Notes: generated by a model from the sequence alone, not told the origin. Positions 16,171 through 24,326 are shown, counted from the first letter of the stretch. The stretch is DNA of 33,476 nt from an uncultured Bacilli bacterium (GCA_947593955.1 CANQDV010000010.1:1-33476); one strand, 5' to 3'. Program-made: numbers and translations.

Positions 16171-17473
16171 AACCAATTTCTTTTAATAAATTATCCAATT
16201 CTTCCTCTTCTTCCTTAGACATTTGCTTATTATCATATTCTTTTTCAAACCAAGAAGGAAGAACTTCTTCTTTTAATTTATCCTTTTTATGAATTTCTTC
16301 TTTATCTTTATTTAATAATTTTTTTATCTTTTTATGTTCCTTTTCAGCAACTCGCATTGCTTCATCTACTGTTTCTATATTTAATCTTGCCCATTGGGAT
16401 GCCACTGTTTCAACATAACTTCTAGTAAATTTTTGGTTATTTACCTTTAAGACATACGCAATCAGAACATTTACTACCCCTGGTTTCATTCGTTGCTTAA
16501 CCATTAAATCTTCTATTATTTGAAGTTCCCTTAATGTTGGCTCTCCATTTTTATATTTACTACGCAAATAATCATATGGGGTAATATTTTCGAAAGTGTA
16601 AACTTGCTTAGCCCAATTAGAATTATCCCCACTTGGAGATTTTAAATAATCAGGTTGTTTGCTATAAATTAAAGTTGGTAACTTACCACCTTGCTCAAAC
16701 TGATAAAAATTTCTAGCACTTTTACGCAATTCTGCTTTATCAATCAAACCTTTTTCATTTAAGCTATTGCGTACCAATCCTTGCATATTCAAATCATCTA
16801 TATTATAGACAAATGCTAATGAATTAATTAATTCTTTTACTTCTTCTGTAAAACATTTCTCATTAACCATACTTTTAGGAATAGAAGATATTAATAAATT
16901 AAAATCTATCCCATTATTTATTTCTATATGACCTTTATTTTTACTTATAATATTATCATTTGTCACATAAGGATTCCCACTAGTAACTGTAAAAACATCA
17001 TTAAAACTAGAAGTAATATCCTCATAATCTTTCAAATTAACTTTAGGTATTCTAAAATAATTAACAACATTTTCATATTCTTTTTTACCTAAATTATTAT
17101 ATAAAACAACATTTAAGATTGGATGATTAAAAAATTCATTAGCAGATAATGGTGAATATAATACATAGACAAAATTATTAACATTTTCCGTTTTGACGAA
17201 AGTTTTTAATAAGCCAACCGCTTCTAGTTTTTCTCTAGCAATAACAATATTAGGTAATTTAAGCTGCATTATACTCATTAAATGATGATGAGTTAATTCG
17301 TCACTCATTAATTCTCTTTTTAATAAATCATCTATTAATGTGAAATATAACGTCACAGCAGTATAACCAATAATTGGTTGATATAACATTGTTAATATTT
17401 TCCGATCAATCTCATCAATAATCGTTTTATTAACTACAATATATGTATCTGCAGGTAAAATCGTCTTATTCAT
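16169..17473 (-). CDS. dnaB: DnaB-type replication initiation and membrane attachment protein
   Basis: 434 residues from the second ATG (17473); two tandem ATGs follow AGGAGGTGAA and the second has the better 7-base spacing. Firmicutes DnaB (not the helicase) helps load the helicase at oriC with DnaD and DnaI. Seen: the N-terminal winged-helix region (LYQPIIGYTAVTLYFTLIDD), and the C-terminal DnaB/DnaD domain with KNGEPTLRELQIIEDLMVKQRMKPGVVNVLIAYVLKVNN and ASQWARLNIETVDEAMRVA, ending in an acidic Lys/Glu tail. The dnaI gene that usually follows is absent; the gene is single with its own terminator. Confidence 0.9.
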   Translation of the reverse strand: MNKTILPADTYIVVNKTIIDEIDRKILTMLYQPIIGYTAVTLYFTLIDDLLKRELMSDELTHHHLMSIMQLKLPNIVIAREKLEAVGLLKTFVKTENVNNFVYVLYSPLSANEFFNHPILNVVLYNNLGKKEYENVVNYFRIPKVNLKDYEDITSSFNDVFTVTSGNPYVTNDNIISKNKGHIEINNGIDFNLLISSIPKSMVNEKCFTEEVKELINSLAFVYNIDDLNMQGLVRNSLNEKGLIDKAELRKSARNFYQFEQGGKLPTLIYSKQPDYLKSPSGDNSNWAKQVYTFENITPYDYLRSKYKNGEPTLRELQIIEDLMVKQRMKPGVVNVLIAYVLKVNNQKFTRSYVETVASQWARLNIETVDEAMRVAEKEHKKIKKLLNKDKEEIHKKDKLKEEVLPSWFEKEYDNKQMSKEEEEELDNLLKEIG

Positions 17474-17544
17474 CATTTCACCTCCTAATAATTATTTTTA
17501 TTATAATCAATTAAGTTCCAATTAACAAGTTAATATCTATACTT

Positions 17545-18411
17545 TTAATCCGTTTTAATACGTTTTACAACTTTATAATAAATTACTTGAAGAACCCCTA
17601 TTCCTAATGTTATTAATCCACTAATTAAAATAGGCATTGCTATATTACTTTTAACTATATCTACAATTGTTGCGGATATAAATTTCATATTAAAGATACT
17701 AATTATATTATACAAAGCAATTCCTAGTAGTAAGTATATAAAACTTGCCAACATAGTTGTTATTCCTGTCCATATAGCAAAACGATAAATTGAATAATTT
17801 AGAAGAGCAATAATTATAACAGATATAATCATAATTATTAGTAAAGTATTACGAAAATTATTACTCAAGAATATTTGTAAAGTCTTAATGTTATTGCTTT
17901 CTAATTGGCTAGGTATTTGTTTATATTCGTCAACTATTTTTTCAATGTTATCTACTACTGATTTAACTTCATCCATGAATTTTTCTTTTTGAGTTTCCGC
18001 AATTGGAAACTTTACTTCTTTTAGTACCTGATCAAAAGTTTTACTATATTTATCAATCAATTCATCAGGTATTAACTTAGAAGAAGCGTTACCATAAAAC
18101 AAAGAATTTACTATATTTCCACAATAATTAGCAAGAATACTTTTAACTTCATAAGAATTAATTACTTTATTAATAATTTCTTCGTCGATATTATTATTAT
18201 GAGCAAAATCATATAAAGAGGTAATTATTTTAGGATTACTTTCTTCTAAGACATTAATTATATCTATTTCTTGAACTATTTTTGTAATATTATCACAATT
18301 AATAGTTTTAGAAACATTATAAGATATTAAATACAAATTAAGAATAGTAAACAAAAATATACACATAACAACACTAAATATTTTTAATAATATTTTAAAA
18401 ACCATTTTCAT
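17545..18411 (-). CDS. Membrane protein of unknown function, 288 residues
   Basis: One membrane helix near the N-terminus (10-30), a large extracytoplasmic helical region of about 150 residues, then three further helices (about 189-210, 216-240, 253-280). No catalytic motif seen and no family name recognised with confidence. Its ATG overlaps the plsC stop by 4 bases, so it is translated with plsC and may act in membrane or envelope biology. Confidence 0.7.
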   Translation of the reverse strand: MKMVFKILLKIFSVVMCIFLFTILNLYLISYNVSKTINCDNITKIVQEIDIINVLEESNPKIITSLYDFAHNNNIDEEIINKVINSYEVKSILANYCGNIVNSLFYGNASSKLIPDELIDKYSKTFDQVLKEVKFPIAETQKEKFMDEVKSVVDNIEKIVDEYKQIPSQLESNNIKTLQIFLSNNFRNTLLIIMIISVIIIALLNYSIYRFAIWTGITTMLASFIYLLLGIALYNIISIFNMKFISATIVDIVKSNIAMPILISGLITLGIGVLQVIYYKVVKRIKTD

Positions 18412-19007
18412 ATTTTTTTATCACTCTTTCTATTTTTTATAATCAATTTTTTTACTTTATCCATTAATTCTTGATTAGCAACATCTAAATCATCAGTTTT
18501 AATTGCATATGGTTGGTCAAAACATATTGTCACTTTTCTCTTACTAAATGCTTTATATTTACCTGTTATGGAAAAAGGGACTAAAACACTATTAGTCTCG
18601 TGAGCCATCTTAACTGCTCCATACTTAAATGGCATTATTATATCTTCAGTTCTATTAAATGTTCCTTCCGGAAATATACCTATAACTTTATCTTCATTTA
18701 ATTCTTTAATAGCGCTTTCTAATGATTTTTTATCTTTGGTTCTTCTATTTACAGGAATACATCCCATAGAGTAAAAGAAAGGTTTACCTAATCCCTTAAA
18801 TAATTCATCTTTAGCTAAAAAATGAATTGTACGTTTAGTACCACAAAAAAGTAAAGGAATATCCATCATATTAGTATGATTACCACATATTACAACTCTA
18901 CCCTTTTTAGGTATGTTTTCTTTACCAATAATATTCGGACGATATATAATTTTAAATAATATAACCACAATAGGTCTTAATAAGCGATATAAAAGACAAT
19001 CTTTCAT
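18408..19007 (-). CDS. plsC: 1-acyl-sn-glycerol-3-phosphate acyltransferase (PlsC family)
   Basis: 199 residues from the ATG at 19007, with AAGGAG 8 bases before it; the longer GTG/ATG starts are too close to that site. Acyltransferase motifs are intact: NHTNMMD (catalytic H44 and D49) and FPEGT (112-116), plus IPVNRRTKD between them. The enzyme adds the second acyl chain to lysophosphatidic acid, giving phosphatidic acid at the inner membrane. Neighbours are an unknown membrane protein downstream and the 19020 gene upstream (12-base gap), likely one operon. Confidence 0.9.
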   Translation of the reverse strand: MKDCLLYRLLRPIVVILFKIIYRPNIIGKENIPKKGRVVICGNHTNMMDIPLLFCGTKRTIHFLAKDELFKGLGKPFFYSMGCIPVNRRTKDKKSLESAIKELNEDKVIGIFPEGTFNRTEDIIMPFKYGAVKMAHETNSVLVPFSITGKYKAFSKRKVTICFDQPYAIKTDDLDVANQELMDKVKKLIIKNRKSDKKI

Positions 19008-19019
19008 GATCATCACTCC

Positions 19020-20222
19020 TTATATAACATTTTGATATTCGTGTTGTGCTTGATTTAAAAAAGTTTTATTATATTCATCAATTTGATTAGTTAAATATGA
19101 TACTCTTATATCTTCATGATTGCTATTGATTGCTTGACTTCTTGTAAACGATTTACAAGCTTCAAATAAGACAGTTGGATAATCTAATAATTCATAACAC
19201 TTAGCTATATCACCATTTACTAAATTAGTAAAAAGAACATTAGATATATCTTCTCCATTCATTTCAGGTGTTATTGTACTATTAGTAGTAAATGTCTTTT
19301 TTTTATTATTATTTATATCACAATATCGATTAATAGCTATACTTTTAATTAATTCGCCTTTTACCATTTCCTTATTTAGTTTACTTATTGGTTCACTAGG
19401 ATTATTTAAAGCTGTCATTAATTTAACAACACTACTCATTTCATTTATTTGACTATTATCTATGGCAATATAACTTTTCATTATATCCAAAACAGTTTGT
19501 TTTTCATCTTCCATCTTAATTTCTTGAACAGGTATTTCCTCTGTTTTGGTAAATAAATCAGCATTTTCACTTATATAATCACGATTTAATATTAATCCAC
19601 TTTTTTCACTTTTTAGTTCCTTAACCAAAAGTTCAAAATCTTTTCTTAATCCAGTCATAAATCCTTTAATTTTAAAAGCTAATTTATTGGATACTATTTT
19701 AGTTTTTTCATGGGAAAGATTTAATTGATAATTTTCATATTCTTTAGCGGATATTTCCTCATAAGATAGCTCTCCATCTTTTTCTTTTAATCCTAGGTAT
19801 ATTTTTTCTATCACAGCATCAGATAAATCTAAATTTCCTTTATATGATATAGCCCCATCATTAGCACTTCTTTCATCAAATTCGGCTAATTTTTCATAAG
19901 GTAATTTCAATCTTATAGCAGTCAATTTGGGTTGTGGATTACAGTTTAAACATACATTGGCAAAGTCTGGGATGCCAGCAAAGAAAAAACATCTTTCATG
20001 AATTCCATATGATGAAAATTTATTCGATGCATACATTTCTTGGGAGTTCATGATAGCATCACAAGTTTCTTCATTTTTGGTAATATGAATCAAGCCTTCA
20101 TGATAACATTTAATAATAGTATCACGAGATCTTATTAAAGGAGTATTAACCATTTTAGTAGCAGTTATCAACAAAGATGCCGCAATCGAAGGTAACACAT
20201 ATAAAATATCATTATTTTTCAT
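19020..20222 (-). CDS. Uncharacterised 400-residue protein, possible ADP-ribosyltransferase-like N-terminus
   Basis: Start at the ATG at 20222 (AGGAG 8 bases upstream). A hydrophobic stretch near residues 8-24 is followed by CYHEGLIHITKNEETCDAIMNSQEMYASN and RCFFFAGIPDF. The HIT phrase, spaced before a residue-rich 'IMNSQEMYAS' strand, recalls the start of DarT-like or other ADP-ribosyltransferase-fold proteins, but no full catalytic set is identified, so this is weak inference. CLNCNPQPK follows. The remaining 280 residues are helical and acidic. Operon with plsC and the 17545 membrane protein. Function unknown. Confidence 0.6.
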   Translation of the reverse strand: MKNNDILYVLPSIAASLLITATKMVNTPLIRSRDTIIKCYHEGLIHITKNEETCDAIMNSQEMYASNKFSSYGIHERCFFFAGIPDFANVCLNCNPQPKLTAIRLKLPYEKLAEFDERSANDGAISYKGNLDLSDAVIEKIYLGLKEKDGELSYEEISAKEYENYQLNLSHEKTKIVSNKLAFKIKGFMTGLRKDFELLVKELKSEKSGLILNRDYISENADLFTKTEEIPVQEIKMEDEKQTVLDIMKSYIAIDNSQINEMSSVVKLMTALNNPSEPISKLNKEMVKGELIKSIAINRYCDINNNKKKTFTTNSTITPEMNGEDISNVLFTNLVNGDIAKCYELLDYPTVLFEACKSFTRSQAINSNHEDIRVSYLTNQIDEYNKTFLNQAQHEYQNVI

Positions 20223-20303
20223 TACCATCACTCCTTACTATTAATTATTATAACTGTATCTACCCCAAAAATAAAGAAGTATATCTTAAAAATTAATTAA
20301 TAT

Positions 20304-20340
20304 AAAAAGCAAAGTAGTCAATAGACACTACTTTGCTTTT
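20304..20340 (-). terminator. Intrinsic terminator after ileS
   Basis: AAAAGCAAAGTAGT (20305-20318) pairs with ACTACTTTGCTTTT (20327-20340): a perfect 14-bp stem. It lies 3 bases after the ileS stop, with a short T tract on the minus strand. Confidence 0.85.
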
Positions 20341-20343
20341 ATA

Positions 20344-23300
20344 CTATTTTTTCTTAACATCAAATTTTACATCTAGTCCATTAAGATTAGTTACTTCTTT
20401 TAAATCATTAACTTTAACTAAATTGTCACATAAAGTTTCTTTTTTAATAAAAGCAATATAATCTTCGATAGCTTCTTCAAATTCTTTATTTTCTTCATAT
20501 AAAATATCGATACGATCTAAGATATCAAAGTCATAGCTCTTTCTTAAATTTTGTACTTTACTTACTAGTTCTCTTGCTATTCCTTCATTAATTAAATCTT
20601 TATTTAATTTAGTATCCAAAATAATAAAATTATTTCCTTCATATGAAGCATTAAATCCTTCTTTAGATTCAACTCTGATATCAACCATATTAGGTTCGAC
20701 AACAAATTCTTCATTATCTAATTTAATAGTAATAGCTTCTTCATTTTTTAATTTATTAATTTCTTCTAGTGAAATATTAATCAAAGCATCTTGAAATAAT
20801 TTAATTTTAGAACCTAGTATTTTACCTACTTCTTTAAAGTTAGGTTTAACAATAAAGTTCATATATTTACCTAAATCTTTTTCAAAGATTACCTCTTTAA
20901 CATTTAACTCTTCTTTAATTAAATCAGTTAAATCTTTAATAAAAGGTTCATTTTTACCATCTAAAATAACTTCACTTATCGGTTGTCTTACTTTTATTTT
21001 AACTTCTTCTCTTGCATTTCTTCCTAAAGAGATTAAATCTCTTACTAAGTCCATACGCATTTCTATTTTTTCATTAAATTTAGTTTCGTCACATTCTGGA
21101 TAAGTTGCTAAATGAACACTTTCTTCACCAGTTAAATTAGTATATATTTCTTCAACCGTAAATGGTGATATTGGAGCTATTAACTTACAAAGTCCAATTA
21201 AAACTTCATAAGTAGTTTGATAAACAGCTTTTTTATTATTATCTAATTTACTAGCCCAAAATCTTCTTCGATTACGTCTTATATACCAGTTAGATAAATC
21301 TTCATTTAAAAAGTTATTTAAAGCTTTACAAACTTTATTTAAATCGTACTCATCCATCGCGTTAGTGACATATTGAACTAACTTATTATATTTAGATAGT
21401 AACCATTTATCTATTTCTTCTAAATCTTGATAATCTACATGAAATTCTCTTGGATCTAAATTATCAGTATTAGCATATAGTTGGAAGAAAGTATAAGTAT
21501 TTTTTAAAGTACTAAAGAATTTAGAATTAACTTCTTTAATACCTTCTTCGTCAAATTTTAAAGGTGTCCACACAGGTGAGGCATTTAACATATAAAATCT
21601 AGTGGCATCAGCTCCATATTTTTCTAAAATACCAAATGGTTCCACAGCATTACCTTTACTTTTATGCATTTTTTGACCATATTTATCAAGGATTAAGTCA
21701 TTAACTAAAACGTTTTTATATGGAGAACATCCCATAACAAATGTGGAAATAACTAATAATGAATAGAACCAACCTCTTGTTTGATCAATTCCTTCAGATA
21801 TAAAGTCTGCTGGGAATTGTTTTTCAAATAATTCTTTATTTTCAAAAGGATAATGGTATTGAGCAAAAGGCATTGCCCCTGAATCAAACCAACAATCGAT
21901 TACTTCTTTTACTCTTTCCATTGGTTTACCACACTCTGGACATTTGATATGAATTTCGTCAACATATGGACGATGTAATTCGATATCTTCATTAATTGGT
22001 TCAATGGCTTTTTCGACTAATTCTTTACGGGAACCAATCATCTCATTATGACCACAAGAACAACGCCATAAAGGAATTGGTGTACCCCAATATCTATTTC
22101 TTGATATAGCCCAATCATTCATATTTTCAAGCCAGTTACCAAATCTTTTTTCACCAACATAGTCTGGATACCAATTAACTTTTTTGTTTTCAGCAATAAT
22201 CTTATCTTGGAAAGCTGTTGTTTTAATATAAAGACTAGGTTTTGAGTAATATACAAGTGGAGTTTTACAACGCCAACAATGAGGGTAATTATGAACCATT
22301 TTTTGTTTTTTAAACAATTTATCTTCACTGGCTAAATATTTTATAATCTCAAGTTCCAAATCAGGATCAACTACTAGTCTACCTTTCCAAGGACCTTCGG
22401 TATAACAACCTTGTTCATCGACAGGATTTAACATAGGTAAATCATACTTTAAGCCTACTTCGTAGTCATCTTGACCAAAAGATGGAGCAATATGAACGAT
22501 ACCAGTACCATCTTCCATTGTAACATAATCAGCACAAGTAATATAAAAAGCTTTTTTATTAACTTTTAATATTGGCAATAATTGTTCATATTCACGATAC
22601 TCTAAGTCTTTTCCTAAATATTCACTAACTACTTCAAAATCATCACCTAATATTTTATGAGCTAATTTTTCGGCAACAATAAAGTTATAACCTTTTGATA
22701 GACATTTAACATATTTTTCATGAGGATTTACACAGGCAGCCACATTGGCAAGTAACGTCCATGGTGTTGTAGTCCATACTAGTAAATAAGTATTCTCTTC
22801 ATCCTTCATTTTAAAAGGAACAGTTACTGTATTAACACTTATTTCTTTATAACCTTGAGCTACTTCATGACTAGCAAGTCCTGTACCACATCTAGGACAA
22901 TATGGAAGAATTTTTAATCCATCATAGATTAGACCTTCATCAAAGAATTTCTTTAAAATCCACCATTCTGTTTCAATATAATTATTATCATAAGTAACAT
23001 ATGGATGTTCCAAATCAATAAATTGGCCTAGTTCCCTTGTAAACCTTCTAAAAGCTTCTTCATTTTTCCATACTGATTCACGACATTTTTCATTAAATTC
23101 TTTTATACCATACTTTTCAATATCAAGTTTACCATTAAAACCTAATTCTTTTTCAACTTGAACTTCAACTGGTAATCCATGAGTATCCCAACCAACTTTA
23201 CGCAATACTTTGTAACCTTTCATTGTTTTATATTTACAAAATACGTCTTTTAAAAGCTTAGCCAAAATATGATGTACTCCTGGCATACCATTAGCAGTTG

Positions 23301-23436
23301 CTGGTCCATCATAGAAAACAAAATAATCATGACCCTTATCAATACTCTTATCAAGTATATTCATTTTCTGCCATGTATTAGTAATATTATTCTCAAAATC
23401 ATGAACATTTTCTTTTGATAATTCCTTAAATTTCAT
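20344..23436 (-). CDS. ileS: Isoleucyl-tRNA synthetase, type 2 with GVHH signature
   Basis: 1030 residues, class I synthetase charging tRNA-Ile, with an editing domain (LVWTTTPWTLLANVAACVNP). Type 2 (eukaryal-like) features: YDGPATANGMPGVHHILAK near 42-60, WDTHGLPVEVQVEKEL, the zinc-type pairs CPRCG, CWRC and CPECG, and a long C-terminal region. In place of HIGH the signature reads G53-V54-H55-H56, with the first and third residues exchanged. The KMSKS motif is K589-M-H-K-S593. Type 2 enzymes are naturally insensitive to mupirocin, and a GxHH variant is described as highly resistant. Regulated by the T-box upstream. RBS AGGAGG lies 9 bases before the ATG. Confidence 0.95.
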   Translation of the reverse strand: MKFKELSKENVHDFENNITNTWQKMNILDKSIDKGHDYFVFYDGPATANGMPGVHHILAKLLKDVFCKYKTMKGYKVLRKVGWDTHGLPVEVQVEKELGFNGKLDIEKYGIKEFNEKCRESVWKNEEAFRRFTRELGQFIDLEHPYVTYDNNYIETEWWILKKFFDEGLIYDGLKILPYCPRCGTGLASHEVAQGYKEISVNTVTVPFKMKDEENTYLLVWTTTPWTLLANVAACVNPHEKYVKCLSKGYNFIVAEKLAHKILGDDFEVVSEYLGKDLEYREYEQLLPILKVNKKAFYITCADYVTMEDGTGIVHIAPSFGQDDYEVGLKYDLPMLNPVDEQGCYTEGPWKGRLVVDPDLELEIIKYLASEDKLFKKQKMVHNYPHCWRCKTPLVYYSKPSLYIKTTAFQDKIIAENKKVNWYPDYVGEKRFGNWLENMNDWAISRNRYWGTPIPLWRCSCGHNEMIGSRKELVEKAIEPINEDIELHRPYVDEIHIKCPECGKPMERVKEVIDCWFDSGAMPFAQYHYPFENKELFEKQFPADFISEGIDQTRGWFYSLLVISTFVMGCSPYKNVLVNDLILDKYGQKMHKSKGNAVEPFGILEKYGADATRFYMLNASPVWTPLKFDEEGIKEVNSKFFSTLKNTYTFFQLYANTDNLDPREFHVDYQDLEEIDKWLLSKYNKLVQYVTNAMDEYDLNKVCKALNNFLNEDLSNWYIRRNRRRFWASKLDNNKKAVYQTTYEVLIGLCKLIAPISPFTVEEIYTNLTGEESVHLATYPECDETKFNEKIEMRMDLVRDLISLGRNAREEVKIKVRQPISEVILDGKNEPFIKDLTDLIKEELNVKEVIFEKDLGKYMNFIVKPNFKEVGKILGSKIKLFQDALINISLEEINKLKNEEAITIKLDNEEFVVEPNMVDIRVESKEGFNASYEGNNFIILDTKLNKDLINEGIARELVSKVQNLRKSYDFDILDRIDILYEENKEFEEAIEDYIAFIKKETLCDNLVKVNDLKEVTNLNGLDVKFDVKKK

Positions 23437-23454
23437 AAATAATTTCCTCCTATA

Positions 23455-23672
23455 AATAAAAAATAGAACTTCTATAAGGACGAATAAAACCGTGGTACCA
23501 CCTTAATTTATAGAAAATTCTATCTTGTTACTATAACGCGTAACCGTATTTATCTTATCCATAAATCACAACTTGAAAGTGATCTTAATTAAGTATTAAC
23601 TTGCTTACTTTCACCTATCTAAGCTCTCTTTTAAGTATTAACTTAATTACGTCTTTCGCATTTGCTTTAACG
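23455..23672 (-). promoter_or_regulatory. T-box leader (isoleucine) of ileS
   Basis: The minus-strand RNA has the full T-box word AAGGTGGTACCACGG (plus strand 23490-23506 region). TTAAGATCACTTT upstream gives AUC, an isoleucine codon, as the likely specifier. Antiterminator and terminator pairing (TAGAAnnTTCTA and a T run) lies before the RBS. It should sense uncharged tRNA-Ile. Confidence 0.93.
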
Positions 23673-23678
23673 AAAACT

Positions 23679-23707
23679 AATATAACACATATTTTTTTAT
23701 TTTTCAA
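23679..23707 (-). promoter_or_regulatory. SigA promoter of ileS
   Basis: TTGAAA (23702-23707), a 17-base spacer and TATATT (23679-23684), directly upstream of the T-box RNA. Confidence 0.65.
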
Positions 23708-23722
23708 CTTTTTATTATTATC

Positions 23723-23797
23723 TTGTATGTTAAAGTGTCACAATTTATTATAATCCTGCTATTATTCTTTGTAGTAATCACCTTACTATTTAGATAA
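23723..23797 (+). pseudogene. Degenerate small hydrophobic peptide, sister of the 24095 peptide
   Basis: TTG-initiated frame of 24 residues (MYVKVSQFIIILLLFFVVITLLFR) or 20 from the GTG at 23735. It has the same make-up as the intact peptide at 24095: a few polar residues then one hydrophobic helix, ending 6 bases before a hairpin. No ribosome site or clear plus-strand promoter remains; the ileS promoter lies where its leader would be. I read it as the decayed toxin of a duplicated module. Short hydrophobic frames arise by chance in AT-rich DNA, so the case rests on the matching geometry. Confidence 0.45.
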
Positions 23798-23907
23798 TAA
23801 AAACATCTGATTTCAACTATCGTTGATTTCAGATGAAACCCATAAGGGAAACATCTGATTCCCACAATCAAATGTATCCTTTTTTATTTTATGCAAGTTT
23901 CCTTGAC
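23797..23907 (-). ncRNA. Putative antisense RNA, left copy
   Basis: Minus-strand transcript predicted from a promoter inside the left 69-base repeat (TTGATA 23937-23942, 17-base spacer, TATTAT 23914-23919). Features in order: CAAG-GAAA-CTTG hairpin, a 9-bp hairpin (CATTTGATT/AATCAGATG with one G-U), and a terminal hairpin at 23804-23835 (CATCTGA...TCAGATG, loop GATA) followed by TTTTTATT. About 110 nt. It ends at the stop codon of the degenerate peptide. No Rfam family recognised. Confidence 0.6.
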
Positions 23908-23945
23908 AAATACATAATAACATAAAAACGCACTTTTATCAAGTA
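23877..23945. repeat. 69-base direct repeat, left copy (antisense promoter)
   Basis: Matches 24258-24326 at 68 of 69 positions by eye, without gaps; the one difference is C versus T in GTTTCCTT/GTTTTCTT. It holds the antisense promoter and the start of the small RNA. Sequence to the left, in the RNA body, differs between the two copies although hairpins recur. Confidence 0.95.
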
Positions 23946-24002
23946 TGTGTTCTATTTTATTCAAAACTTTTTTAAGTTGCATAACTATTTAGTACAAAAA
24001 GG

Positions 24003-24031
24003 TTGAATGAAGAACATTTGTTTGGTATAAT
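24003..24031 (+). promoter_or_regulatory. SigA promoter of the small hydrophobic peptide mRNA
   Basis: TTGAAT (24003-24008), a 17-base spacer and TATAAT (24026-24031) on the plus strand. The expected start near 24038 gives a leader of about 57 bases. Confidence 0.65.
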
Positions 24032-24062
24032 TTTATTAGGAACATTTAATAGTTGGGTGCTG

Positions 24063-24085
24063 CCTCTATCTTTATAGATTGGAGG
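24063..24085 (+). promoter_or_regulatory. Leader hairpin that hides the ribosome site of the peptide
   Basis: CCTCTATCT (24063-24071) pairs with AGATTGGAGG (24076-24085) with one bulge and one G-U, loop TTAT. It buries GGAGG, the SD of the peptide at 24095. Fst-type toxin mRNAs use such a 5' stem-loop to delay translation. Confidence 0.6.
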
Positions 24086-24094
24086 TGATGCTGG

Positions 24095-24178
24095 ATGAAC
24101 AAGAAAGATTTTTTAATTCTATCTTTAATCGTTGTCATTCTTTTACTTATAGCATTACTTTTCGTAATTCTAAATTAA
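24095..24178 (+). CDS. 27-residue hydrophobic peptide, probable type I toxin
   Basis: MNKKDFLILSLIVVILLL then IALLFVILN: a short charged N-terminus and one membrane-spanning helix, the make-up of membrane-active type I toxins and holin-like peptides. GGAGGTGAT (24081-24089) ends 5 bases before the ATG. It has its own SigA promoter, an SD-hiding leader hairpin and, 4 bases after the stop, a hairpin shared with a convergent antisense RNA. These match the logic of the Fst/par system, but I see no clear sequence match to Fst, TxpA or BsrG. A harmless regulatory or sporulation micropeptide remains possible. Confidence 0.65.
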   Translation: MNKKDFLILSLIVVILLLIALLFVILN

Positions 24179-24288
24179 AAGTGCACCTAACTCAAACAGT
24201 TTGAATTAGGTGCTACACAAATTATTTGGTAACACTCAACACTGCAATATTGAATGTTCCTTTTTTATTTTATGCAAGTTTTCTTGAC
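24175..24288 (-). ncRNA. Putative antisense (antitoxin) RNA, right copy
   Basis: Minus-strand transcript of about 113 nt from the promoter in the right repeat (TTGATA 24318-24323, 17-base spacer, TATTAT 24295-24300). Hairpins: CAAG-GAAAA-CTTG at the 5' end, CATTCAATA/TGTTGAGTG, and the shared terminal hairpin 24183-24213 followed by ACTTTTAATTT. It overlaps the 3' end of the peptide mRNA. Its AGCACCTAA can also pair over 9 bases (one G-U) with TTGGGTGCT in the peptide leader (24053-24061). Confidence 0.62.
24183..24213. terminator. Hairpin shared by the peptide mRNA and the antisense RNA
   Basis: GCACCTAA.TCAAA pairs with TTTGA.TTAGGTGC: a 14-bp stem (with one G-U on the minus-strand RNA) and a 3-base loop. 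A TTTTAATTT tail follows on the minus strand. The plus side lacks a T run, so termination of the mRNA there is less certain. Confidence 0.7.
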
Positions 24289-24326
24289 AAATACATAATA
24301 ACATAAAAACGCACTTTTATCAAGTA
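24258..24326. repeat. 69-base direct repeat, right copy (antisense promoter)
   Basis: Sister of 23877-23945 (68 of 69 identical). Distances from the preceding hairpin are 44 bases here and 41 bases in the left copy, so the whole unit (peptide, hairpin, RNA body, promoter) was duplicated. Confidence 0.95.

Noticed and set aside
22119..22328. Small minus-strand frame inside ileS
   Set aside because: It overlaps the conserved synthetase core in another frame and has no start signals.
24088..24216. Alternative frame from the ATG at 24088 (MLDEQERFFNS...)
   Set aside because: Its ATG lies inside the SD region of the peptide, and the product runs through the terminator hairpin. The hydrophobic 24095 frame has better spacing and fits the locus.
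23797..24326. CRISPR array or insertion sequence to explain the 69-base repeats
   Set aside because: Only two copies about 380 bases apart, no uniform spacers, no transposase and no terminal inverted repeats.
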